Shown here in pieces: positions 45,604-54,176 of a stretch of DNA of 64,000 bases. The translations under genes were made by a program, and so were the position numbers. Source of the DNA: Myxococcota bacterium (GTDB taxonomy: Bacteria > Myxococcota_A > UBA796); assembly GCA_029251165.1 (NCBI GenBank), contig JAQXDW010000067.1:177661-241660 (forward strand). Direction: 5' to 3'. Each line of letters opens with the position of its first letter. Positions within the stretch are counted from its first letter, which is position 1. The notes beneath the pieces are model-generated. The model did no database searches and was not told the origin of the DNA. It saw nothing but the letters and a program-made list of their open reading frames with translations.

Positions 45604-46176
45604 GTGCTGACCGCTCTTCTGCTGATGGCCACTGAGCCCGCACTCGCCGAGACCCCAACCGCTGCGAATTCTCCGGAGCAAGGTCGGGCCATGCGTCCGC
45701 TTACCTACCCGGCAAACCCGGATCTCACGGAGGGGAAGATCGAGAACTTCTTCAACCTCTACATTGATCCAGACGCCGCCGCAGCAACCCTCAAGCCCAA
45801 GACTCCGACCCCTGAGGGTGCAACGGAGTCGCTCCCCATCGTCAACATCACGATGGCGTGGCAAGAGGTCACCGTCGATGGCACCAAGATCGGCGTCATC
45901 GGTCCACTGACGACCGGTGCAATTCATGGTGTCAGTGCTGGAGAGTACGTGGTCAAGCAGACCAGCTCTACCGGCTACACAGCCACAAGCCGGGTCATGA
46001 CCATCACCGACATGCCCGAGATCCTCATCCCAGGCAACGCCGCAGCCTCGGCAGCCTTTGAGGATGGATACCGCAAGCCAGGCTTTGACGAGACCACGGC
46101 GCAGCGCGTCGAGACGGTGGTCGGCTACACCCTGCCGGTGCCTCCCGCTCCAGAGCCTGAAGTCCTCCCGGAGTAG
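45604..46176 (+). CDS. Exported protein with PEGA-like domain
   Basis: 190 residues. Signal peptide (MLTALLLMATEPALA) and a short mature protein with ITMAWQEVTVDGTKIGVIGP and IHGVSAGEYVVKQTSS, resembling the PEGA surface-layer beta repeats. The C-terminus is Pro/Glu-rich. The start is a GTG with a strong AAGGAGG site four bases upstream. It is ten bases from the FG-GAP lipoprotein, so the two likely form an operon. Confidence 0.68.
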   Translation: MLTALLLMATEPALAETPTAANSPEQGRAMRPLTYPANPDLTEGKIENFFNLYIDPDAAAATLKPKTPTPEGATESLPIVNITMAWQEVTVDGTKIGVIGPLTTGAIHGVSAGEYVVKQTSSTGYTATSRVMTITDMPEILIPGNAAASAAFEDGYRKPGFDETTAQRVETVVGYTLPVPPAPEPEVLPE

Positions 46177-46185
46177 TCCTCCACG

Positions 46186-47628
46186 GTGCTCGTCTTCCTC
46201 CTGGCCGGCTGCCCGAGCCCCTGTGTCGGTGTGGGCTGCGCGGAGGAGTATCCGGCAGCACTCGCCGGCGTGCTGACCGGACTGAGCGATCTGACGGCGC
46301 CGCCCGCCTCTCCGCGAGAGACCCTGCTGACGGTCGAGGGCACCGATGCGCTGGGCACAGACTGGGGACTTGCGCTCTCAGCGGGCGTCGTGCTCATCGG
46401 AAGCGCGGACGCCGATGCGGTCTACAGCTTCGATGCGACCACCTCCGGCACGATCCTTCTCTCGGATGTCGACGTGCCGACGCTGCTCGGTGAGGCCAGC
46501 GGCGATGCCTTTGGGCATGCCCTCGCAGTGGTCGGAGACGGACTGCTCATCGGGGCTCCGAGACGGGCAGCCACTGACTTCTCCCATCAGGAAGGCGCAG
46601 TCTACTGGGTAGGCGGATTCGCCTCTGGGTTCTCATCAGACGACCTCATCCGCTCCGCCGCGCTGCGCGTGGACGGCACCGATCAGGGCGGAGGGCTGGG
46701 GAGCCTGGTCAAGGGCTGCGGAGACATCGATCAGGACGGCATGCCAGACTGGGTCGCGACCGCTCCGCTGGACAGCTCTGGCGCAACCCTGGGCGGGTTT
46801 GTCACCCTCGCCCTCTCCAGTACGCTGCCGCCGAGCAGCGACACCATGCAGACAACCACCGCGCGCGCCATCGGAGCCTGGTGGACCGGCTCCAGCGTCG
46901 GTGAGCAAGCCGGGAAGTCTGTGAATTGTGACCACGACCTCACCCAGCGACGGGCTGGACGTGTGGACTCCGGTGCGGAGGACGTCCCAGACCTCCTCAT
47001 CGGGGCCCCGTTCGCGGATGCAGGCTCCAGCGCAGACGCCTACGGAGCGCTCTACCTCATCGACGGAGAGCAGCTCATTAGCGGTCCCCTCTTTCTCCAG
47101 GCCTCCCGCATCCTGTATGGCCTCGAAGACGACAGCTGGCTCGGCTGGTCGGTCGACACCGGTGACATCGACGGAGACGGCTACTTCGAGATCGCTGCGG
47201 GCGCCCCTGGAGGCGTGGCCGGTGCGGGCGAGGTCTTCATCTGGGACGGGCGCGAGTTTGCCGAGGATGGCATGGATGCCCCCCGCTACCGACTCCAGGG
47301 CGAGGAAGCCGGAGATGCCTTCGGAGAGAGCGTTCGGCTGCTCGATCTCGACGGCGACGGGTTTGATGAGCTGGTCATTGGTGCTCCCCGGCGCAATCCC
47401 ACCACCGACGATGCCCCAGAGGCCTTCAACAGCGGCGTGCTCTACATCTTTGCTGGAGCGGATCGATACCAGGGCTGGCTGCCGCTGATGAGCGCCGCGA
47501 GTGCAGACATCATCCTGTCTGAGGAGCAACAATATCTCCGAACCGGCCAGCAGATCGAGTCTGGAGACTTCGACGGCGACGGGCTCCCCGATCTCGGACT
47601 GCTGCACCGATATGACCCATCGAAGTAG
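46186..47628 (+). CDS. FG-GAP repeat lipoprotein
   Basis: 480 residues. Lipobox LLAGC after a short hydrophobic start (GTG at 46186). The mature part has at least five FG-GAP-like blades with Ca-binding DxDxDG loops: DIDQDGMPD, DIDGDGYFE, DLDGDGFDE and DFDGDGLPD, each near a LVIGAP/AAGAP strand. This gives an integrin-type seven-bladed propeller on the cell surface, typical of adhesion or sensing proteins in Myxococcota. Ligand unknown. Confidence 0.85.
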   Translation: MLVFLLAGCPSPCVGVGCAEEYPAALAGVLTGLSDLTAPPASPRETLLTVEGTDALGTDWGLALSAGVVLIGSADADAVYSFDATTSGTILLSDVDVPTLLGEASGDAFGHALAVVGDGLLIGAPRRAATDFSHQEGAVYWVGGFASGFSSDDLIRSAALRVDGTDQGGGLGSLVKGCGDIDQDGMPDWVATAPLDSSGATLGGFVTLALSSTLPPSSDTMQTTTARAIGAWWTGSSVGEQAGKSVNCDHDLTQRRAGRVDSGAEDVPDLLIGAPFADAGSSADAYGALYLIDGEQLISGPLFLQASRILYGLEDDSWLGWSVDTGDIDGDGYFEIAAGAPGGVAGAGEVFIWDGREFAEDGMDAPRYRLQGEEAGDAFGESVRLLDLDGDGFDELVIGAPRRNPTTDDAPEAFNSGVLYIFAGADRYQGWLPLMSAASADIILSEEQQYLRTGQQIESGDFDGDGLPDLGLLHRYDPSK

Positions 47629-47670
47629 ACTGCCTCGCTTTCAGGCACTGACCGGATAGGGGGGCACCCG

Positions 47671-48855
47671 ATGTCACGTGCGCTCATCCCAGTCTTGCTG
47701 GTTGTCTTTCTCGATCTTCTCGGATTTGGGATCGTCATCCCGCTGTTGACCTTCTACTCCGAAGATTTCGGCGCCACACCGCTCCAGGTCACCTTGCTGA
47801 TGGCGGTCTATTCGCTTGCACAGTTCGCGTTCGCGCCGCTGTGGGGTGCGCTGTCGGATCGGGTCGGGCGTCGGCCAGTCCTGATGGCGAGCATCGCGGC
47901 TACGGTGGTCTGCCTCTCGGGCTTCGCCGCAGCGAACACCCTGTGGATGCTCTTCCTGTTTCGGACCCTCCACGGCGCATGCGCAGCCAACATCTCTACC
48001 GCACAGGCCGCCGTCGCAGACCTCACGCCGCCAGAGAAGCGCGCTGCGGGCATGGGACTCATCGGTGCGGCATTTGGTGTGGGCTTCTCGCTGGGGCCGT
48101 TCATCGGGGGCGAGCTGTCCATCTACGGCTACGCGGCCCCGATCTGGGTCGCAGCCGGGCTGAGCGCAGTGAACCTCGTCGTCGCATACTTCATGCTGCC
48201 CGAGACACGCCACCCGGAGTCGACGACCCGCCCTCGTCCCCTCTCCCCGGCGGCCTTTCTCAAGGTCGCCCGCCACCCGGTCGTCGGGCTGTGTGTGGTC
48301 CTGACCTTCGTGCTCACCATGTCGTTTGCGATCATGGAGAGCAGCTTCACGCTGTTCGCTGAGCATGTCCGCGGGCTGGGTCCTGTTGAGGTCGGGCGCA
48401 TGTTCGCCATCGCGGGTGTGGTGATGATCGTTGTGCAGGGCGGAATGATTCGTCCGCTGGTCAAGCGATTTGGAGAAGCCAAGCTCGTGCCGATCGGCAT
48501 CGCCTTGCTCGCCATCGGCCTCGCCCTGCTGCCGTTCGCGCCGCCGTTCGTGCCGCTGGTCACGGTGTTCGTGCTGATAGCGATCGGACAGGGCATCTCA
48601 GGTCCGAGCCTGCACTCGATGATCTCTCGGGGCGCCACGGAGGCTGAGCAGGGCTTCGTGCTCGGGACCAACCAGTCCATGTCCGCACTCGCTCGTGGGG
48701 TCGGTCCAACCGCAGCCGGGCTGCTCTACAGCAACGTCTCTCCCGCTGCGCCGTTCCTCGCCAGCTCCGGGATCCTCGTCTTTGGGTTCATCCTGGCGGT
48801 GGCGGCAGTGCGCCGGTGGAGCACCGCTCAGCAAGACCTCGGGCCTGCCCACTGA
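47671..48855 (+). CDS. MFS drug exporter (TetA-like, DHA1 family)
   Basis: 394 residues with about 12 membrane segments. Motif A in the loop between helices 2 and 3, GALSDRVGRRPVL, and the helix-1 segment FLDLLGFGIVIPLL are typical of the TetA/DHA1 drug:H+ antiporter group. A GGGGGG tract precedes the ATG. Many such proteins in environmental bacteria export other compounds, so tetracycline transport is not implied. The 3' end overlaps the convergent TMTC-like gene by 68 nt. Confidence 0.88.
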   Translation: MSRALIPVLLVVFLDLLGFGIVIPLLTFYSEDFGATPLQVTLLMAVYSLAQFAFAPLWGALSDRVGRRPVLMASIAATVVCLSGFAAANTLWMLFLFRTLHGACAANISTAQAAVADLTPPEKRAAGMGLIGAAFGVGFSLGPFIGGELSIYGYAAPIWVAAGLSAVNLVVAYFMLPETRHPESTTRPRPLSPAAFLKVARHPVVGLCVVLTFVLTMSFAIMESSFTLFAEHVRGLGPVEVGRMFAIAGVVMIVVQGGMIRPLVKRFGEAKLVPIGIALLAIGLALLPFAPPFVPLVTVFVLIAIGQGISGPSLHSMISRGATEAEQGFVLGTNQSMSALARGVGPTAAGLLYSNVSPAAPFLASSGILVFGFILAVAAVRRWSTAQQDLGPAH

Positions 48856-50407
48856 GTGAGGTGGGGTCCGCCTCGGGGTGGGCCGCGATGGCCGACAGCA
48901 GCGGCGCCTCGTCACCACGAGCGAGCCCCACGGCAGCTCGGACGACCACCGCCATGCCGGTGGGATCCGCTCCGATCAGCGCTGCGGTCTGCTCAGCGGC
49001 GTCGAGCTGACACTGGAGGAGGTAGCCGACCGACAGCGGACCGAGCAGCTCTGGAGAGTCGAGGCAGCCGGCCTGCCGTGCGGCCTCTCCAGCGCGCACG
49101 ATGCTGGCGGGATCATCTCGGCGCAGGTGAATCAGGGTGACGTTGTAGCAGCTCTCTTGGAGCACCCGAGGCGGTGAGGTCGCCTCCTCATAGAGCACTG
49201 CGGCCCGATCCAGCATGCCGAGATCTTCGAGGACTTTCGCAAGGCTGCCAGCAGTGTGTGCGGAGGGCCACCGATCATAGGCCGCACGCCACAGGCTCTC
49301 GTCGTCTTGCCAGACCGACATCGCAGACGCTGAGGAGACGGCGAGCAGCAGCCCAAGCCCAAGCGCCACCTCAGAGCGTCGTCCTCGGCTGGCTGCTGCG
49401 ACGGCGAGGCTGATGCCAAGCAGGGGCAGGTAGAGATACCGATCCGGCACCGAGCCGACGCTCGCGATGGCCGCGATGGCTGGCGCGAGCGTCAGGCATG
49501 ACAGGAGGATGCCCGCTGCCGCGACCCGACGCCCCGCCCAGACCAGGAGCGCGGCCAGTCCCACCCCGACGATGAGCGCCAGCCAGGGCACCGCAGCCGG
49601 CCAGGCAAGGTGCATTCCTGGAACCGCATCGAGGGGGACGAGGATGCGGTGTGCATAGTGCGCCAGCACCGGGAGCAGTGCAGCGGTGATGTGATCGAGA
49701 TCGGCGCGCGGCGGGAGGACGACGCCAGCACTGACCCGCATGATCGCGTAGACCGCAATCCCGGCGGCCACCGCGAGGTGTGCGCGAAGTCCACCGGGGC
49801 GGCCGGTTCGTGCCCACTCCACCCCAGCCAGGATCGCTGGCGCCAGCAGCACGCTCTCCTTGCACAGCGCCGCGGCCAGCACACACACCGCCCCGCCGAG
49901 AAGATGCCGGGGGCCTGGGGTGTCCCGAGCAAGCAGGAGCAGCGCAGAGAGGAGGAAGACGACCGCCATTGGATCGTTTCGGGCGGCGACAAACACCACC
50001 GGCTCGATCTGAACCGGATGGACCGCGAACAGAAGCGTCCCGGCAGCAACGGCACGGGCGTCGTCGACCAGCCGACTGAGGAGGGCACCGGCAAGCCCAA
50101 CCGCTGCGAAGTGCCACAGGAGGCTGTGGGCGTGGTGGGCCAGCGGAGAGAGCCCGAACAGCACCCGGTCGAGGGTGAAGTCCATCAGCACCAGCGGCCG
50201 ATAGTAGGGCGCGTCATGCTCAGAGGGCGTGCCGCTCCAGAGATCCATTCCAAAGAACTGGGGAATGCTGGAGAGGGTCGCGGTGAGCCGGTTCTCCAGG
50301 ATCAGCAGGTTGTCGTCCCAGACAAAGTCAAACCACAGCGCCTGGGAGAAGACCAGGAGGACAACAAGCAACACCAGCAGACGAAGAGACACCCCATTGT
50401 TGTACAC
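48788..50407 (-). CDS. Multi-pass membrane protein, TMTC-like, with TPR tail
   Basis: About 539 residues, nine or more membrane helices followed by ~200 residues of helical repeats. The first loop FDFVWDDNLLILEN and the LFAVHPVQIEPVVFVAARND segment match the TMTC-like/DUF1736 membrane proteins, whose animal members O-mannosylate proteins. It would sit in the inner membrane and transfer a sugar from a lipid carrier; donor and acceptor are unknown. Start is GTG 50407 or GTG 50392; neither has a clear ribosome binding site. It follows the TM protein at 50419 closely. Confidence 0.78.
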   Translation of the reverse strand: MYNNGVSLRLLVLLVVLLVFSQALWFDFVWDDNLLILENRLTATLSSIPQFFGMDLWSGTPSEHDAPYYRPLVLMDFTLDRVLFGLSPLAHHAHSLLWHFAAVGLAGALLSRLVDDARAVAAGTLLFAVHPVQIEPVVFVAARNDPMAVVFLLSALLLLARDTPGPRHLLGGAVCVLAAALCKESVLLAPAILAGVEWARTGRPGGLRAHLAVAAGIAVYAIMRVSAGVVLPPRADLDHITAALLPVLAHYAHRILVPLDAVPGMHLAWPAAVPWLALIVGVGLAALLVWAGRRVAAAGILLSCLTLAPAIAAIASVGSVPDRYLYLPLLGISLAVAAASRGRRSEVALGLGLLLAVSSASAMSVWQDDESLWRAAYDRWPSAHTAGSLAKVLEDLGMLDRAAVLYEEATSPPRVLQESCYNVTLIHLRRDDPASIVRAGEAARQAGCLDSPELLGPLSVGYLLQCQLDAAEQTAALIGADPTGMAVVVRAAVGLARGDEAPLLSAIAAHPEADPTSLSGQARGLAERCSTGALPPPPG

Positions 50408-50418
50408 CGACCACGAAG

Positions 50419-50946
50419 TCAGGAGTCGTGGCTGACGAGCGAGGCGAGGATCGGACTCTCTGGCCAGCGACGCTGTGCCTTGCTCAGCCGGTGCTCTGCT
50501 TCCTCCGACAGCCCCTCCCCGCGAAGTCGCTCCACGACGAGCGCAGCGGCCTCGGGAGTCTCGGGCTGACGAGGAGCCATCTGCTTGAGCATCTGCTTGC
50601 GCTGACGCTGGCGCTTGATGTCCTCCTCCGGGATGCCCGCGAGGGCCTCGCGAGCCACCACATACCGTCCCCGCCGCACGCACTCCTCCGCCAGCGCCAT
50701 CAATCCTTCGGGATTGTCGCTGACCAGCGCGATGGCCTGTCGCTCCATCTCGGCGCGCTTCACGCCGCCTTCCAGGGAAGCCTTCTTGAGAAGCTTGCGG
50801 GCGCTTGAGGTCCGCATGTTCTTGAGAATCCAGGGCAGGAGGAGAACCATCATGCTGAGGGCAAACACTGGCCCCATCCAGGGCTCCAGCTCAATGCCCA
50901 GCGCGCTTAGCAGATCGGTTATCGCTGACAGAATGCCGCTGCCCAT
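50419..50946 (-). CDS. Small membrane protein with helical C-terminus
   Basis: 175 residues. An N-terminal membrane segment (MGPVFALSMMVLLLPWILKN) is followed by a Lys/Arg-rich juncture and a Glu/Arg/Ala-rich helical region of ~120 residues with TPR-like spacing (GLMALAEECVRRGRYVVAREAL). I do not recognise a family. It is the first gene of a two-gene operon with the TMTC-like protein and diverges from the glyoxalase gene. Confidence 0.7.
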   Translation of the reverse strand: MGSGILSAITDLLSALGIELEPWMGPVFALSMMVLLLPWILKNMRTSSARKLLKKASLEGGVKRAEMERQAIALVSDNPEGLMALAEECVRRGRYVVAREALAGIPEEDIKRQRQRKQMLKQMAPRQPETPEAAALVVERLRGEGLSEEAEHRLSKAQRRWPESPILASLVSHDS

Positions 50947-50996
50947 GGGTGCCTCAGGGTAGAATCCGACCTGTCATCTGTTCCCCAGAGCGTGCC

Positions 50997-51767
50997 TTGT
51001 CAAGTCTTGAAATCGTCCAGGTTCCTGTCCTGCGCGACAATTACCTCTACCTGATCCATGAGCCCAGTTCTGGAGTGACCGCAGCGATCGATCCCGCAGT
51101 GGCTCCTGAAGTCCACGAGACCCTCACTGCTCGGGGATGGACGCTCACCCACATCCTCAACACCCACCACCACAGCGATCACGTCGGCGCCAACCTCGCG
51201 CTGAAGGCCGCCACCGGCTGCACCATCGTTGGCCCCAGTGCAGACCGAGACCGCATCCCAGGCATCGATATCGCCCTGTCCGACGGCGACCGCTACGCCT
51301 TCGGAGCAGCGGAGGCAGTGGTGTTCGATGTTCCCGGCCACACCCGAGGCCACATCGCCTGGTGGTTTGCCGGCAGCGCGGCCCTGTTCTGCGGCGACAC
51401 GGTGTTCTCCATTGGCTGCGGACGACTCTTCGAGGGGACCCCTGCCCAGATGTGGCGCAGCATCTCTCGTCTCCGCGACCTTCCCGAAGACACCCGCATC
51501 TACTGCGCGCATGAATACACCGCCTCCAATATTCGTTTTGCTCTGAGCATCGAGCCCACTCTTCCCGCACTGCTGGCACGAGCCGCAGAGGTCGAGGAGC
51601 TCCGGGCCGCAGAGCAACCAACAGTCCCGAGCACCATCCGAGCGGAGCGCGCCGCGAACCCATTCTTCCGTGCAGACGATCCCATCCTCCAGCGCGCCGT
51701 TGGAATGGAGGGCAGCGATCCGGCGGCGGTGTTTGGAGAGGTCCGCAGCCGCAAGGATCGGTTCTGA
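50997..51767 (+). CDS. gloB: Hydroxyacylglutathione hydrolase (glyoxalase II)
   Basis: 256 residues from a TTG at 50997, matching the family length; an upstream GTG at 50949 would add 16 unsupported residues. The metallo-beta-lactamase motifs are present: THHHSDHVGAN (HxHxDH), PGHTRGHIAWW, GDTVFSIGCGRLFEGT and the third metal ligand in YCAHEYTASNI. The last segment AANPFFRAD is specific to GloB. It hydrolyses S-lactoylglutathione in methylglyoxal detoxification. Confidence 0.92.
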   Translation: MSSLEIVQVPVLRDNYLYLIHEPSSGVTAAIDPAVAPEVHETLTARGWTLTHILNTHHHSDHVGANLALKAATGCTIVGPSADRDRIPGIDIALSDGDRYAFGAAEAVVFDVPGHTRGHIAWWFAGSAALFCGDTVFSIGCGRLFEGTPAQMWRSISRLRDLPEDTRIYCAHEYTASNIRFALSIEPTLPALLARAAEVEELRAAEQPTVPSTIRAERAANPFFRADDPILQRAVGMEGSDPAAVFGEVRSRKDRF

Positions 51768-51867
51768 TGTGTGTCCTCCCCTGCCAGCGGCTCTTGAGCG
51801 CCAGCACAACATCGGGCATGCCATCGGTCACCGCACCCAGCCCCTACACTGGAAGCCCGGCGGCGTG

Positions 51868-52068
51868 ATGGTGGATATCGGTCAGGGGGTCATCGCGGGA
51901 GGAGCACCCGGACGGGCCAACGCCGGCTCAATGCCGGCCCCCTCCTGTCGGGAGAGCGATCTCTCCAGGCGCAACATCGAGCCGTACGTCGGGATGTTCT
52001 CCCAGGACGAGACGTGTCGATGTGAGCCGGGAAGCCTGATCCAGCTCCCGGCCCCCTGCACGGAGTAA
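51868..52068 (+). CDS. Possible small Cys-containing protein
   Basis: 66 codons between gloB and the TatD-like gene, on the same strand. The reading frame (GVIAGGAPGRANAGSMP then CRESDLSRRNIEPYVGMF and a CRCEPGS...APC ending) has GC-rich third positions and fills the gap exactly, but no ribosome binding site or family is recognised. It could extend upstream to a GTG at 51770. Doubtful but the only frame worth naming here. Confidence 0.35.
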   Translation: MVDIGQGVIAGGAPGRANAGSMPAPSCRESDLSRRNIEPYVGMFSQDETCRCEPGSLIQLPAPCTE

Positions 52069-52074
52069 GCGCGC

Positions 52075-52797
52075 GTGTTCGATGCCCTATCGCACCTCTA
52101 CACGAGCACAGCGCCACGTGCTGCGCTGGAGGCGGGTCGTGCAGCCGGCGTACACAACGTCCTGCTCGCTGGGGAGAATGAGGCGGGCTGGAGCGCCCAG
52201 AGCGCGCTGGCCGGCCCGAGCGTTCACCTCGCCTACGGCTACCACCCGTGGCACACCGCAGGTGCCATCGATGCCGAGATCCTCGCCGCAGCACTGCCCA
52301 GGCTCTCAGAACCAGTCGCGATCGGAGAGATCGGACTGGATGGCTCCGGAAGGCACCGCGAGCGCTTGGCCACGCAAGAGGCAGCCTTCCTCGCCCAGCT
52401 CGATCTCGCACGGCAGCGTGATCTTCCCGTAGTGCTCCACATTGTGCGCGCACACGGTGCGGCGCTGGCTTGCGTTGACCGCTGTCAGGCCCCACCGGGC
52501 ATCGTTCACGGCTTCTCAGGCTCCTCAGAAGTGGCGGAGGAGTGGCTCCGACGCGGCTTTCTGCTCAGCTTTGGGCACCTGGTATGCAATAAGCAGGCAA
52601 AGCGGGCCAGAATCGCGGCATCGCAGGTGCCGCTGGAGCGACTGCTCGTAGAGAGCGACTCTCCGGGAGGCTTCGAGAGCCCTGCCGGAATCAATCAGGT
52701 TCTTGCATCGCTATCGAGTCTCCGATCGGAGCCAGTGGCGGTGCTGATGCGGGAGACTGCGGCGAATGCACGTCGGCTGCTGCGCCTGCAGCCATGA
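52075..52797 (+). CDS. TatD-family metal-dependent hydrolase, atypical
   Basis: 240 residues with the TatD TIM-barrel: GYHPWH, VAIGEIGLDGSG, VVLHIVRAHG, GIVHGFSGS and LLVESDSPGG. The first metal site, normally DxHxH, reads DALSHLY, so the first His is Leu. The other ligands remain, so a mononuclear metal site is possible. TatD enzymes are 3'-5' DNA/RNA exonucleases or D-tyrosyl-like hydrolases. The GTG at 52075 is used. It converges on and overlaps the lipoprotein at 52691 by ~107 nt. Confidence 0.82.
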   Translation: MFDALSHLYTSTAPRAALEAGRAAGVHNVLLAGENEAGWSAQSALAGPSVHLAYGYHPWHTAGAIDAEILAAALPRLSEPVAIGEIGLDGSGRHRERLATQEAAFLAQLDLARQRDLPVVLHIVRAHGAALACVDRCQAPPGIVHGFSGSSEVAEEWLRRGFLLSFGHLVCNKQAKRARIAASQVPLERLLVESDSPGGFESPAGINQVLASLSSLRSEPVAVLMRETAANARRLLRLQP

Positions 52798-53332
52798 CCG
52801 CTCTCTGAGCAGGACGCGGGGCGCGGAGGCTCGACAGCGGCAGCAGCTCAGCCTCCAGCGCCTCAGCCAGCGACCACTCCACGGCTGCGGTGAGGGAAGG
52901 ACGCCATGCATAGCGCTGTCCGCCAGTCCACTCCTCTCGGACGATCTCAAGGGCCTCGACCTCGCGGACCTCAAGCACCACTCCATCTCGCGTAATGGAG
53001 ACGGTCGCCAGACCATGTCCGGTCAAGAGCGCGTCGAGAGCCTCCTCCCCGGAGAGGCTTCGCTGAGGGTCCATCCGGACCCGCTCACTCAAGGTGATGG
53101 AACAGTTCTGGAGGGTGAGGTGAACCGCAGCATCTGGGAGTATGATCTGATCCGCGTGCGCGGTCCAAGCAAACCGGAGGCCATCGGCGACGTCAGCACA
53201 GCTGTCATCGGCCGCATCAATCCAGACTGAGACCAGCGGTGTTCGTGGGGGCTCTACGGTGGGGCCGCTGTGAGCGGCCGCGAGGGGCAGCTCCGTCCGA
53301 TGTGACGCGCAGCCAAGCAGCAGCCAGAGCAT
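52691..53332 (-). CDS. Lipoprotein of unknown function
   Basis: 213 residues. The ATG at 53332 has a strong GAGGAGGAAGAGG site just upstream and starts a short signal with lipobox LLLGC. The mature protein has ADQIILPDAAVHLTLQN and GEEALDALLTGHGLATVSI, which recall the short secretin/STN-like domain that begins many TonB or secretin-associated proteins (DxxxxLLxGTGL pattern), then a Pro/Ala-rich tail. I treat the STN resemblance as suggestive only. Confidence 0.7.
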   Translation of the reverse strand: MLWLLLGCASHRTELPLAAAHSGPTVEPPRTPLVSVWIDAADDSCADVADGLRFAWTAHADQIILPDAAVHLTLQNCSITLSERVRMDPQRSLSGEEALDALLTGHGLATVSITRDGVVLEVREVEALEIVREEWTGGQRYAWRPSLTAAVEWSLAEALEAELLPLSSLRAPRPAQRAVMAAGAAADVHSPQSPASAPPLAPIGDSIAMQEPD

Positions 53333-53394
53333 CCTCTTCCTCCTCGAAGCAGGAGTACGGATGCAACACCACAGCACATGAGGCTGCAAGGAAA

Positions 53395-53450
53395 ACAATT
53401 CCCATTACCTCAAATTAAACCTTACATATCAATAACTTACAACGAAAAGC
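53395..53450. promoter_or_regulatory. AT-rich segment, possible promoter of the lipoprotein gene
   Basis: This stretch is strongly AT-rich (CAAATTAAACC, TTACATATCAATAACTTAC) in an otherwise GC-rich window. It lies 60-120 nt upstream of the minus-strand lipoprotein start and just after the ABC operon. On the minus strand TTGATA and TAATGG can be read as loose -35/-10 boxes 19 nt apart. Confidence 0.35.
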
Positions 53451-54176
53451 TCAAGAGATTTCTCGAAGAGCTGACCGGATCTGTGCGGCGAGTTCTGCAA
53501 CACGGACTCGAAAGGATTCTCCCCTGGGGCGAGGCTGAGGGACCGCGAATCGCCGCCGGATGCTGCCGGCAAGGAGCACCACCTCATCCCCCAGAACAAG
53601 GGCCTCCATGACATCATGGGTGACGATGATTGCTGCACAGCCGGTGGTGGTCACGAGTGCCTGGAGGTCGTCCTGGAGCTGCTCTCGCCGCTGGGGATCG
53701 AGGGCTGCAAATGGCTCATCGAGGAGGAGAACCTGAGGGCGCACGGCGAGGGCACGGACCAGCGCGACCCGCTGCGCCATTCCCCCGGAGAGCTGGCGCG
53801 GACGCTTGCCCTGGTCACCGGAGAGCCCAACGATGTCGAGCAGCGGGAGGATGCGCGCGTCCCACTCTCCTGCGGGTACTCCAGCAGCCTCCAGCGCGAA
53901 GACGATGTTTCCGCGCACGGTCAGCCACGGGAGCAGCCGGGGGTCCTGGAAGACCACGCGCAGGCCCGCCCGCGCAGGCCCATCGACTGGTGCACTCACC
54001 CGTCCGGTGTGGGGTGCGGTGAGCCCAGCGAGGGCACGAAGGAGCGTCGTCTTGCCGCAACCTGACGGACCGATCACCGACAGGATCGCGCCGGCTTCAA
54101 CTGACAAGGACACATCCGAGAAGATCGCGCTGCCGCCGAGCACGACGCTCAGCCCCTCTGCGGTCATCAGCGCCAT
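53451..54176 (-). CDS. ABC transporter ATP-binding protein (nitrate/sulfonate/taurine type)
   Basis: 241 residues. Walker A GPSGCGKTT, Q-loop FQDPRLLPW, signature LSGGMAQR, Walker B VLLLDEPFAALD and switch His in IIVTHDV. The FQDPRLLPWLTV segment is the hallmark of the SsuB/TauB/NrtD group. It energises uptake with the permease and binding protein encoded upstream. The ATG at 54176 overlaps the permease stop; a second ATG at 54167 (TGATG) is also possible. The C-terminus ends in the AT-rich segment. Confidence 0.9.
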   Translation of the reverse strand: MALMTAEGLSVVLGGSAIFSDVSLSVEAGAILSVIGPSGCGKTTLLRALAGLTAPHTGRVSAPVDGPARAGLRVVFQDPRLLPWLTVRGNIVFALEAAGVPAGEWDARILPLLDIVGLSGDQGKRPRQLSGGMAQRVALVRALAVRPQVLLLDEPFAALDPQRREQLQDDLQALVTTTGCAAIIVTHDVMEALVLGDEVVLLAGSIRRRFAVPQPRPRGESFRVRVAELAAQIRSALREIS

